NCBI GenBank assembly: GCA_003024985.2
Contig: PXIH01S0002678.1
DNA: 11,385 nt
Direction: 5' to 3' (one strand)
DNA from: Euperipatoides rowelli
Lineage: Eukaryota > Onychophora > Udeonychophora > Euonychophora > Peripatopsidae
Part shown: positions 1 to 6,988 of the stretch, in pieces
Position numbering within the stretch: the stretch's first letter is position 1
How the letters are laid out: the number at the start of each line of letters is the position of its first letter
Program-made: the position numbers and the translations under genes
The notes under the pieces: generated by a model
Database searches by the model: none
What the model saw: the letters and a program-made list of their open reading frames with translations, nothing else
What the model was told of the DNA's origin: nothing

Positions 1-104
1 TTTGGTTGTATGGACGTTTTGCTAAAAGATAGGACAAAAATGTATATTTTTCATTCTAAATATTTTGTGGAACTTTTTTTTTTGTTTGGTTGTATGGACA
101 TTTT
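1..104. repeat. Short direct repeat, two 20-bp copies
   Basis: The 20 bases at 1-20 (TTTGGTTGTATGGAC, then G, then TTTT) recur at 85-104 with one difference, giving a spacing of 84 bp. The sequence between and after the copies does not align well, so this is not a clean tandem duplication. It may be the edge of a tandem array that starts before the window, or remnants of a mobile element. A shorter echo (TTTTGGTTGT) lies at 181-190. Confidence 0.5.
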
Positions 105-604
105 CATAACCATTAATCGATACTTCACACTTGTAATGTTATTAAAGATGGTAACTTTATATTAAATACGGTACTTACATTTTTGGTTGTTCTAATTTTT
201 TCAGGGGGGGGGGGGAACTACCCCAAACTTTCAGATGCCCTTGGCAATATGCATATTTTTTTAATGAAGCTGACCTTCACCGATAAACTTCTGACAGGTG
301 AAATTTCTACGTAATTTACAAGAAGTTTTAATTTCATGGTCATAGACCATACCAGAACAGCATTTAGATTTTAAAATATTTTGATTTTTATATATAACAT
401 TGTGTTGTATTTTATGAAATTCTTTGATATCCCGACATCTTTTTATATAAATTTTTGATCAGCGTCATTCAATATTATTTCCAAATCATTACTAGTAGTC
501 AATTTAAACTTATCGACCTATTTGCTGATCTTGATAATGACTTTTCACATGTTTCCTGAAACTTGATTGGTTAATGAGTTGGGCTGGCAGAAGTTCCCTT
601 GAAA
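105..604. other. A+T-rich non-coding stretch with G12 tract
   Basis: No ORF or recognisable domain was seen in either strand. The only compositional oddity is a run of 12 G at 204-215, preceded by TTTTTTCA and followed by AACTACCCC. A small perfect inverted repeat, ATGGTC-ATA-GACCAT, lies near 337-351. I see nothing else that can be supported here. Confidence 0.5.
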
Positions 605-735
605 TGATCAAAAAAGGTTTATTATACTTCTTGATTATCATAGGGTTAGGGCATAGTTATTCATTATATAGTAGGAGCTAAGTTCAGGTTGGGATGAAGG
701 GTACAACTATAAATAAAACACTGCTATCCATTATT
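605..735 (+). repeat. Unidentified interspersed repeat, copy 1 of 3
   Basis: This segment aligns by eye over about 130 bp with 4861-4995 and 4996-5125. Shared landmarks in order are a TTTATT-containing start, GATTATCAT(A)GGGTTAGGGCATAG, a TTAT(AG)TAGTAGGAG core, TTCAGGTTGGGATGA, and CTATAAATAAA followed by CTGCTAT. It is the most isolated copy, about 4 kb from the other two. No coding capacity or terminal inverted repeat was seen. The family is unknown to me. The shared order and spacing argue for common descent rather than chance in A+T-rich DNA. Confidence 0.75.
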
Positions 736-1076
736 GACAAACACATTAACCAGGATCAGCTAGTACGCTTTTGTTCTGAATACAAGAACCATTGCAAAAC
801 AAACAAAGCATGATTTGTTTTAAATATAATTTATTGTATTGTCTCTTAATCAAAAATTAATTTCCACCTAAAAATACTTTATCAAAGTAGTTTTGTAAAT
901 AAATATTTAATAATTATTATTTATGTTGAAGTATACTGTCTATTAGTTAAATGACCGATATACTTGATTTACAGTATATCTAGTACCGTATTACAAGACG
1001 GCACGAAGGAATACCTGCTCCCCCCCCCACACTTTTTTTTTTAGCTCACAAGGTAATAATTCCATAATAAAAAACT
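736..1076. other. A+T-rich non-coding stretch with C9 tract
   Basis: No gene was seen. A run of nine C at 1020-1028 is followed by ACAC and a T10 run. AGTATACTGT near 930 and ACAGTATAT near 972 form a loose inverted pair. The C-run mirrors the G12 run at 204-215 in orientation, which raises the weak possibility that the two mark ends of one ~825-bp insertion. Confidence 0.4.
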
Positions 1077-1286
1077 ATGTTATTTACTCTGCATGATTTA
1101 TTAAGTAAGTTTATCCAGTTTATATTACCAGAAATGCAGAATTACGCTTATGCGAAAAAATTTAATTTTTTTTTACCATTACTGGCATTAATTTTAGGAA
1201 TGAACAATGTCTATTTGATGGCAAGCGCCACCTATATTTTCATGATTTTAGTGGACAGGTTTTACAATGCTTCAAAGTTGAGATAG
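1077..1286 (+). CDS. Doubtful 69-codon ORF with hydrophobic C-terminal half
   Basis: An ATG-to-TAG reading frame of 69 codons. Residues about 30-60 are hydrophobic (FFLPLLALILG, then YLMASATYIFMILV) and could form one or two membrane helices. Codon use is less lopsided than in surrounding random ORFs, with several GCC, GTC, AGC and CTG codons, which is why I list it. Against it, stop codons lie just upstream in frame, no family is recognised, and hydrophobic translations arise easily in T-rich DNA. It could be a chance ORF, part of a retroposed transcript (see the polyadenylation signal and A-tract at 1586-1610), or a remnant exon. No function can be assigned. Confidence 0.15.
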   Translation: MLFTLHDLLSKFIQFILPEMQNYAYAKKFNFFLPLLALILGMNNVYLMASATYIFMILVDRFYNASKLR

Positions 1287-1311
1287 TGACACTACCTATT
1301 CTAGTCACTAT
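1283..1311. repeat. Inverted repeat ATAGTGAC / GTCACTAT
   Basis: Perfect 8-bp arms at 1283-1290 and 1304-1311, separated by 13 bases. The same motif recurs in a tighter hairpin at 1532-1554, suggesting related ends of one small palindromic element. Confidence 0.5.
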
Positions 1312-1531
1312 AAATAAATGCCTGTACAACAGTTAAAAAAGTATGTTGCCCTTGTTAGCAATAGTTTTTGTATACAATTGATAATCATATTGTTTCACAT
1401 AAACCAAATTTCTGAAATTTTGTTACCGGCAATATTTTAAAATATTTTACTGAATTTTTAAAAATGCAGTACAACAAAAATTAGATACATAATCCTTCAG
1501 TAAAATCCCAGTAGATCTCTAATCTGTTATA

Positions 1532-1554
1532 GTCACTATACTGTATATAGTGAC
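1532..1554. repeat. Hairpin GTCACTATA / TATAGTGAC
   Basis: Perfect 9-bp arms at 1532-1540 and 1546-1554 with a 5-base loop, CTGTA. The arm motif is the same as in the inverted repeat at 1283-1311, about 240 bp upstream. Its function is unknown. Confidence 0.55.
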
Positions 1555-1585
1555 CAGTACTTTAGTAACTACAGTATATCACTAA

Positions 1586-1610
1586 AATAAAATGTTTAAA
1601 AAAAAAAAAA
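1586..1610 (+). promoter_or_regulatory. AATAAA signal followed by A13 tract
   Basis: AATAAA at 1586-1591 is followed six bases later by 13 A (1598-1610). A 12-base GC-richer segment (CCCGTCTGCGCA) and a second TTTA12 tract (1623-1637) come next. A genomic A-tract placed right after a polyadenylation signal is typical of a retroposed transcript end, but in such A+T-rich DNA it may be coincidence. Confidence 0.25.
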
Positions 1611-1923
1611 CCCGTCTGCGCATTTAAAAAAAAAAAATTCTTACAGATCAAGTGTATTTCTATTTGCATAATTAAATAAATATTTCAATATTTTCATTTT
1701 TTAACATCATTATTGGCACACATTGTTTACAAAAGGCAAATACTGTAGATCCAAGAATTCTCTGTACACTAATAAATAAATTAAAAAGAATATCACAGAA
1801 TTCAGGCTTATGACAATTTTCATATGCTTATCAAGGANGTGCAAGATTAGGCATAATAAATACAAATTCTTCAAATACCTCTAAAATCAATTCTGTTTAC
1901 ATTAGCACAGTATTTTTGTCATA
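1611..1923. other. Non-coding stretch, possibly 3' UTR of minus-strand exon
   Basis: No ORF was seen. It lies directly downstream, on the minus strand, of the stop codon of the terminal exon at 1924-2127 and so could be its 3' UTR. I found no canonical AATAAA on the minus strand here, so the transcript end is not located. Position 1838 is an ambiguous base (N). Confidence 0.35.
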
Positions 1924-2127
1924 TCACAAACTGTTCTTGACATGATGTTGAGTGATAATATTTTGGTTTGGTGGCAATGGTGAGGTATTTAATTTGGGGG
2001 TGACAACATATGATTGTTCATTATCTGTGGCTGGATGGTTAAAATCAGGCATAGGTATAATAACATGACTTTCTGTATTAACAGGAGTCTTCTTGTAAGA
2101 TCGGACAAGGTCACTTGTGAAGATGGT
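1924..2127 (-). CDS. Probable terminal exon of an unidentified host gene
   Basis: The reading frame from 2127 down to a TGA at 1924-1926 encodes 67 residues. It starts TIFTSDLVRSYKKTPVNTES, has a middle rich in Pro, Asn and His (IPMPDFNHPATDNEQSY), and ends VKNSL. An open frame continues upstream of 2127, but its composition there becomes random and A+T-rich. At the switch lies a good splice acceptor (polypyrimidine TTTTTGTTGCTTTTCAG, ending at 2128) in phase 0. Within the exon, codons are mixed (ACC, GTC, GCC, CCC, AAG), unlike the surroundings. The low-complexity, polar, proline-containing tail suggests a cytoplasmic or disordered C-terminus. I do not recognise the protein, and upstream exons were not found within the window on this strand. 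A chance ORF remains possible. Confidence 0.5.
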   Translation of the reverse strand, partial: TIFTSDLVRSYKKTPVNTESHVIIPMPDFNHPATDNEQSYVVTPKLNTSPLPPNQNIITQHHVKNSL

Positions 2128-2147
2128 CTGAAAAGCAACAAAAATAT
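2128..2147 (-). promoter_or_regulatory. Splice acceptor site (3' end of intron)
   Basis: Read on the minus strand, the last 17 intron bases are TTTTTGTTGCTTTTCAG, a pyrimidine tract ending in CAG directly before the exon at 2127. This is a textbook animal U2-type acceptor. It is the main reason for trimming the longer open frame to 1924-2127. Confidence 0.5.
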
Positions 2148-3270
2148 TATTAATTGATCTAAATAAGAAAAATGAGATATATTTAAAAAACACAGCATTA
2201 TAAATTGTAATTTTGAAATCCCTTTGAACAGGTTTATTTAAAAACTTTAAAAAATGGCTGTCTTTAAAAATGGAAACTCTCTGCAAACTAAGATAATCAC
2301 TAATTGTAAAAAAGGCACACAATTGTTTTTATAATAATTGTCTTTTAGTCAATAACGTGTCATTTTATAATAAAAAGACAAATATCAAGCCAGCCAAAGT
2401 AGAAAAAAATGATAAATAATATTGTTAAATGTGAAAAGGGAACATGTATTGTACGGTATTGACTTATGTCCTTTGTTACAATGAGATTTTTATTTTCCTG
2501 ATAGGTGGCATTTCATAGTATGTGTAATAACAGCTTGTGTATCCTGACTTATGCCCATTTTATAATATTAGAGATTTAATTAATAATTTTTCTCTTCCTA
2601 CTGCAGATGATGAAAGAGAAGATGAGTAGTCGGTTTTTTTGTGGTTATAAATGTAAAATTTCTTATTTTTAACGTTGGGCTTTACATTAAAAATATTAAA
2701 ATGTGCACATATGAAAACAGCATTAATAAGAACATGCAATATAGAATCAATTGCTTTACGCATTGTTTAAATCCGTGGTTATCAAGCCATGTTAATACAA
2801 TGTTTATTATGACGTCTCATTATGAAGTACTCAATGTGCAAATACAAAAAAGCTTATTCCCTGCGTAAGCTAATGTAACAAAATAAAATAAAAGATGCAT
2901 TATAACATAAAATATTTCCTCATATCCACATGACTTATAAACAGTCTTTAAACTACAAAATTTCCAAATACAAAGTATATCTTATTCTAAACTAGTTGAT
3001 ATTCTCTACACAGACTACATTAAAGACTTTATAATCATATCACATAATTTGTTATACAGATTAAAATATATAACTAATAATTTTAAGTTAATTAGAAATT
3101 TATTGTCTGTTCACAATCCTATTTAGTCAATATTACATTTTTGTCGGTTTTTATTCTTTTGATGTGATACAAAGCAGTAGGCTTGGCCCCATTTTGTTAA
3201 CGATATATTCAAATGATATGACATATATTAATACTGAATGAAATCAACATTTTTATTCAGATTTTTACCC
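2148..3270. other. A+T-rich stretch without a supported gene
   Basis: No recognisable domain was seen on either strand. On the plus strand, TCTCTTCCTACTGCAG at 2591-2606 is a good acceptor-like sequence followed by a very short frame to a stop at 2627-2629, with AATAAA at 2882-2887. This is discussed as a finding, not called as a gene. ORFs of 67-75 codons here are rich in Lys, Asn, Ile and Phe, as expected by chance. The minus-strand part could be intron of the gene ending at 1924. Confidence 0.4.
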
Positions 3271-3840
3271 CTAATAATTCATCATCATTATTGAGTGCGT
3301 TTTCTGAGGAGAAGGTTCGCGTTCATGGATCGCCAAAGATTTCTATCTAGGGCTCTTCTTTTTTAATACAGAGAATTGCCTGATGTTAGCCAAGATCTTA
3401 CGGTCATCCAGTCATTCTCTTCTTCTTTGTTCTCTTTGTCTCTCAAGTGTTGTTAGTAGTCTAATTCCTGCAGATCCTCTCAAGATATGCCCGGCATATT
3501 TTCAATTCCTCTTCCTTACTTCATCCGAAAGACTATAACCATCTCCCCATCTTTTCCACACTCCATTTCTGATCAAATGTGTCCATTTCCATTTTAACAT
3601 TCTTGATTAACATCATATATCAAAAGCAATGATCTTCTTTACCAAGTCTTTAGTTAAAGTCCAAGTCTCGCATCCTTATATAGAATTTTAACATCTTCAA
3701 TTTTAATGTTTGTTAATGTCATTTCTTAGAAGTTCTTTTTGTTTCCAAATCCTATCCTTGTTCAGATTTCTTTCATCTTCTGTTATCAAGCTTCCCAAAT
3801 ACCTAAATTCCTTCACCTGTTCTATTTTCCATTCCATTTT
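3271..3840 (-). pseudogene. LINE reverse transcriptase C-terminal fragment, decayed
   Basis: One minus-strand frame reads through the segment with about nine in-frame stops. It still shows the C-terminal signature of a non-LTR retrotransposon ORF2. In order these are KIEQVKEFRYLGSLITED near 3826-3773, CETWTLTKDLVKKIIAF near 3680-3625, a ...RMLK... stretch, YAGHILRGSAGIRLLTTLE near 3495-3435, LDDRKILANIR, and a tail EREPSPQKTHSIMMMNY ending in TAG at 3271. Known relatives have far more residues between EFRYLGSLITEDGR and GSETWTL, and between the later blocks, so internal segments have been deleted. The RT catalytic palm is absent (upstream of the fragment). The codons ATGATGATG at the end match the short trinucleotide tail often seen at RTE-like LINE 3' ends. 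Clade assignment is tentative; LINE origin is firm. Confidence 0.8.
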
Positions 3841-4255
3841 GATCTAATGTTTCCTTTGTTATCAATCACCTAATAATTACAAATTATAAAAAACTTAAGA
3901 TGAAAGCAAAAACTTACTTAAATATTTTAGATATTAATTAACAACAACAAAATTTCCCAAACCCATCATGGTAATCAAAAAAATGAACAATAAAAAGATG
4001 CAAGTAAAAATTGAAAATATTTGTCCCTTACAATAGAATTCAAACTCGACATTCAAAGTTCAATCTTATTACCGATGGAAAAACAAAGTGAATATAAATA
4101 GAAAAATCAATAAAAATGAACTTTAATTGAATAAAAATATAAAACAACAAATTAGAAAAATGAAAGACATGACCGTATATTATCATCAGAAGAAAAAAAA
4201 TAAGAACTTGACATACCACCTGTTTTAACTAAATGGGAAATAACGAATGAATATA
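3841..4255. other. A+T-rich spacer between two mobile-element relics
   Basis: No ORF, repeat or motif was seen. The bases just beyond 3840 may hold a few more frame-shifted codons of the LINE fragment, but the similarity cannot be supported. The spacer ends at TA (4254-4255), next to the CAGGGTGTCAATAG terminus of the transposon relic. Confidence 0.4.
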
Positions 4256-4295
4256 CAGGGTGTCAATAGTTTATGCACCGGAGTAAGAACTCAAT

Positions 4296-4325
4296 ACAGA
4301 ACAAATTATAACAGAACAAATTATA
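4296..4325. repeat. 15-bp tandem duplication
   Basis: ACAGAACAAATTATA occurs twice head to tail (4296-4310, 4311-4325) and a third partial copy (ACAGATAAT) follows. It lies in the subterminal part of the transposon relic, where such short repeats can serve as transposase binding sites. A replication slip is equally likely. Confidence 0.7.
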
Positions 4326-4394
4326 ACAGATAATGAAAAATAGTTAACTACGCATTCAAATTTTTATTTTTACAAACATTTGAGATTGTGATTA

Positions 4395-4783
4395 TCAAAC
4401 TTCTACATGTGCTCCTTTTGTAGCTCTAAGAATATTTAATCTGTACTTGATTTATCCAAATGTTGTTAAAACATCTCCAATACTATGTTCATAGCTTGGA
4501 CTATCCTGTCCCATAATTCCTTCATACTAGTTATCTGACTTGCATACACTTGGTTCTTTATGCAATGTATTGTAAATTTTCTTCAGAGATGTTATTGTTA
4601 GGCCTATTTCTCCTTTTTGATGCAGGATGCTTTTGATTACTTGGAACTGCTTCAACCATTGTTTGATTGTATAGTTGGAGCATGTTTGTTAACTCCAGAT
4701 CTAAAATGCCTCTGGACATTTATAGGTGACTTGGTTTCCCATAGCCACAACACGCACATTGCTTTTTTTGTTACAATCGCCAT
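4395..4783 (-). pseudogene. Transposase relic: DUF4817 helix-turn-helix joined to C-terminal tail
   Basis: From ATG at 4781-4783 the frame reads MAIVTKKAMCVLWLWETKSP and continues through NVQRHF. A frameshift follows near 4660, then IKQWLKQFQ, SILHQKG and KEPS. This is the order of the N-terminal DUF4817 helix-turn-helix (consensus roughly CVLWLAE-KSP--VQR-FR ... I--WLKQF--TGSV). After a junction near 4525-4545 come LWDRIVQAMNIVLEMF and, in another frame, YRLNILRATKGAHVEV with TGA at 4395-4397. That matches the family's last ~40 residues (LW-RI--A ... RLDVCRVTRGAHIE). The DDE catalytic domain that normally lies between, well over 100 residues, is absent. The protein would be DNA-binding at best and is broken by shifts and stops. 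Identification is by motif memory, not by search. Confidence 0.7.
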
Positions 4784-4860
4784 TTTCTGATCTACACACT
4801 GTGGAGGCACTTAGGAAGTTCAGGGAGTATGTTATTTCCTGTTGCTTATTTTTTAATTAC
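4784..4860. other. Short spacer between transposon relic and tandem repeat pair
   Basis: This should contain the 5' terminus of the transposon, but no sequence complementary to the CAGGGTGTCAATAG end was seen. It holds CACTGTGGAGGCACTTAGG and otherwise nothing recognisable. Confidence 0.3.
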
Positions 4861-4995
4861 AGTGCCAAAAATGATTTATTAATCTTAATTACCATAGGTT
4901 GGGGCATCTTGGATTTAATATGTAGTAGGTATTAGGTTTCAGATTGGGATGATGGTTAGGACTGTAAATAAATTAAGGCTGCTATCAATTTTAGT
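4861..4995 (+). repeat. Unidentified interspersed repeat, copy 2 of 3
   Basis: Aligned by eye with copies at 605-735 and 4996-5125. It carries CCATAGGTTGGGGCAT, ATATGTAGTAGG, a TTAGGTTTCAGATTGGGATGA block, GGTTAGGACTGTAAATAAA and a final CTGCTAT. It sits directly head-to-tail with copy 3. Of the three it shares GGTTAGGACTGTAAATAA best with copy 3, while CTGCTATC is shared with copy 1. Confidence 0.75.
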
Positions 4996-5125
4996 CATGA
5001 TTTAAAAAGTTTTATTGCACCTTTTGATTGTCATAAGGTTGGGGATAGTGGGTTTGTTATGTAGTAGGAGTTAGGGTTCAGGTTGGGATAAATGTTAGGA
5101 CTGTAAATAACAAAAATACTGTTAA
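4996..5125 (+). repeat. Unidentified interspersed repeat, copy 3 of 3
   Basis: Starts TCATGATTTAAAAAG and carries GATTGTCATAAGGTTGGGG, ATAGTGGGTTTGTTATGTAG, a TAGGAGTTAGGGTTCAGGTT block and GTTAGGACTGTAAATAA. Compared with copy 1, the block TAGTAGGAG(C/T)TA(A/G)GTTCAGGTTGGGAT is nearly the same. The tandem arrangement with copy 2 at a period of about 133 bp suggests the family can occur in arrays. Confidence 0.75.
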
Positions 5126-5596
5126 AGGCAATTAGAAATAATGTGACCCTAAATGCATAAGTGTCCACTTTAGATACTAGGAATGCTTGTAACAGTGTAT
5201 ACAAGTGTGGGAAATAAATTTTAAGTTAACAAACATTGTGAAGCTGTTTTTCATTACAGGTGTCTATTGTAGTTTTTTCTATATATAGTTTCTTAATTAG
5301 GTCATTAAATTATAGAGATCATTGTACTTAAAAAAATTCTAACATTTTGTTTCTATAAGCAAAATGAAAGTTTAAGTACTAAATTGATGCACAAAAGTTA
5401 TTGACACAAATACATTATTCTGCCTAATCTTTTTTAGCATTCATCAAGGGACATAGTTTCTCATTCATAAATTAGAAAAGTATCATATAATTTTTGCCAA
5501 GTAAGGTGTATGATAAATCTTTTGATAAAGTATTGTATAAGATGAGATTTCCTCAGTGTACATCTGTTCATTATTTTCTGAAACTAATCTTACAAG
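5126..5596. other. A+T-rich stretch without a supported gene
   Basis: Nothing recognisable was seen. If the exon at 5597-5706 is real, this stretch would be at least partly intron. Its last bases, TTCATTATTTTCTGAAACTAATCTTACAAG, end as a moderate acceptor. Confidence 0.35.
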
Positions 5597-5706
5597 ATCC
5601 ATGCTCCTTGAACCATTCAGTTCAAAACATATCTGCCCCAGGGCAAAGTCAAGCAATATCTATCAAGCGGACTAGTCCAAGTGAATCTGGTAATATCAGT
5701 TGTTGA
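5597..5706 (+). CDS. Possible terminal exon of an unidentified gene
   Basis: An open frame ends at TGA 5704-5706. Its last ~35 residues have a plausible coding character: DPCSLNHSVQNISAPG, then SQAISIKRTSPSESGNISC. They contain Pro, Gly, Ser and Gln encoded by GCC, CCA, GGG and AAG, in contrast to the Lys/Phe/Ile-rich part further upstream. The switch falls at ATCTTACAAG|AT (5596/5597), a moderate acceptor that would give a phase-1 exon. The short Ser/Asn-rich tail matches no family that I know. An ATTAAA at 5804-5809 could be its polyadenylation signal. Evidence is only compositional plus one splice site, so a chance frame is a serious alternative. Confidence 0.3.
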
Positions 5707-6825
5707 GAGCAATCTTAAAAAATATACTGAACTTATTAATAGACCTAGAATATTGTGATTATGTTGAAGATATTCTATTGTTTTTGTAATTAAATTAATT
5801 TTTATTAAATGGAGAATGACTATGGTCAGTATAGCAAAGTTGTGCAAATAATTTTGATCAAAATGTTAAGAAAATTATTATAAGGATAGTTTTTTAATTT
5901 TTCTTTTAATTTATCTTACAAATCTAACTTTCCTTTGTATTCTTTTTTAAAATTACAGTATATATATTCAAAATTTAAATTGAATGAGATGCTAAAAGTT
6001 TATCACTATAGTCTTCAAAGAAATTAATTATGACAAATGTTTGTTTAGATTGCTAAAAAAATATAACAAAATTAAATACTCAACTTTTCTTTGTTTACTT
6101 TTACTTTTATGTTCATTGATTTATGAATGGCAACATTTTTATGCTATCTTAAGATTTTGTTAGTTGTTTTCTCCATAACTGTCTTACATAAGCATAATTA
6201 TTAATAAAATAATAAAAATTCACAGTGAAAGATCATCTAGTAATGTATTTGATATAAATAAATGAAATAATAATAATAAACATTTGTGATGTGACTTTTC
6301 ATAATAAATTTTCATCATTTGCTTACATACTAGATTTATTTTTAATAACAAATATTATTGAACTTGGAAATTTGTACCTGCTGCATTAAGTTATTTAAAG
6401 TTTTAAGCTAAAAATGATATTATCTAGTATACAATGAATATGCATACTTTCTGATGGAGAGGATTAACTTAGTAATTTTACTATTTAAAGCAAGTTATTA
6501 TTATTTAGAGCTTCATGTTTAACTCAATATATTGTATCTAGCAATGCATGATTGTTCATTGCTGTATACAACCTAGAATTAATAAAGTCACCTACCATAA
6601 CCAGTTACTGTTTACTATTTCTGTATTTATACCAATTTGAGTTCACAAGTAACTTTCTGGAAATATTATAGTGGTATATCTAAAGCTGTTGAGATTGAAG
6701 TAGTCTGTCCTAAATTGTTATAGTGCAATAGTATGTCTAGGAATGTTCAAGTCACAGTAGTTTGTCACAAGATTTGATTTATGAGTTGCTATATGGAGAA
6801 TGGGCAGAGAAAAATAACAGAGGAT
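5707..6825. other. A+T-rich non-coding stretch
   Basis: More than 1.1 kb with no ORF of interest, RNA gene or clear repeat. It may include the 3' UTR of the possible exon at 5597-5706. Around 6695-6765 three similar bits (AAGTAGTCTGTCC, CAATAGTATGTC, CAGTAGTTTGTCAC) occur about 30-35 bp apart, too weak to call a repeat. Confidence 0.45.
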
Positions 6826-6988
6826 TTTATTTAACAATACAATTATCAACTTAAGAGATTGACAAAATAAGAGATCAAAATACTAAAAACTAAGGCCCAA
6901 AAAGGATATAGGCTTTAGTTACATGAGAGTTAATGAGTATAATATAAGAAACATTTACATAAGAAATAATTTTTAAGGAACACTAACA

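Larger units (their letters stand above)
4256..4783 (-). mobile_element. Internally deleted DDE transposon relic (DUF4817 type)
   Basis: The element's 3' end appears to be CAGGGTGTCAATAGTTTATG at 4256-4275, directly next to a TA dinucleotide. That agrees with a Tc1/mariner/IS630-like TA target. Inside lies the broken transposase at 4395-4783. No matching inverted copy of this terminus was found upstream of the transposase start (4784-4860), so that end is lost or too diverged to see. The catalytic middle is missing, so the element is non-autonomous and was probably dead or MITE-like. Confidence 0.55.

Noticed and set aside
2641-2868. 75-codon plus-strand ORF
   Set aside because: Composition is rich in Asn, Lys, Ile and Met, with no motif and no splice or start context; expected by chance in A+T-rich DNA.
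4726-4935. 69-codon plus-strand ORF
   Set aside because: It overlaps, in antisense, the transposase relic and then enters the unidentified repeat; no coding character.
5617-5847. 76-codon minus-strand ORF
   Set aside because: Antisense of the possible plus-strand exon and A+T-rich DNA after it; no splice or coding signature.
6695-6770. Three similar AGTAGTNTGTC-like bits at ~30-bp spacing
   Set aside because: Only about 10 matching bases each, and the sequence between them does not align.
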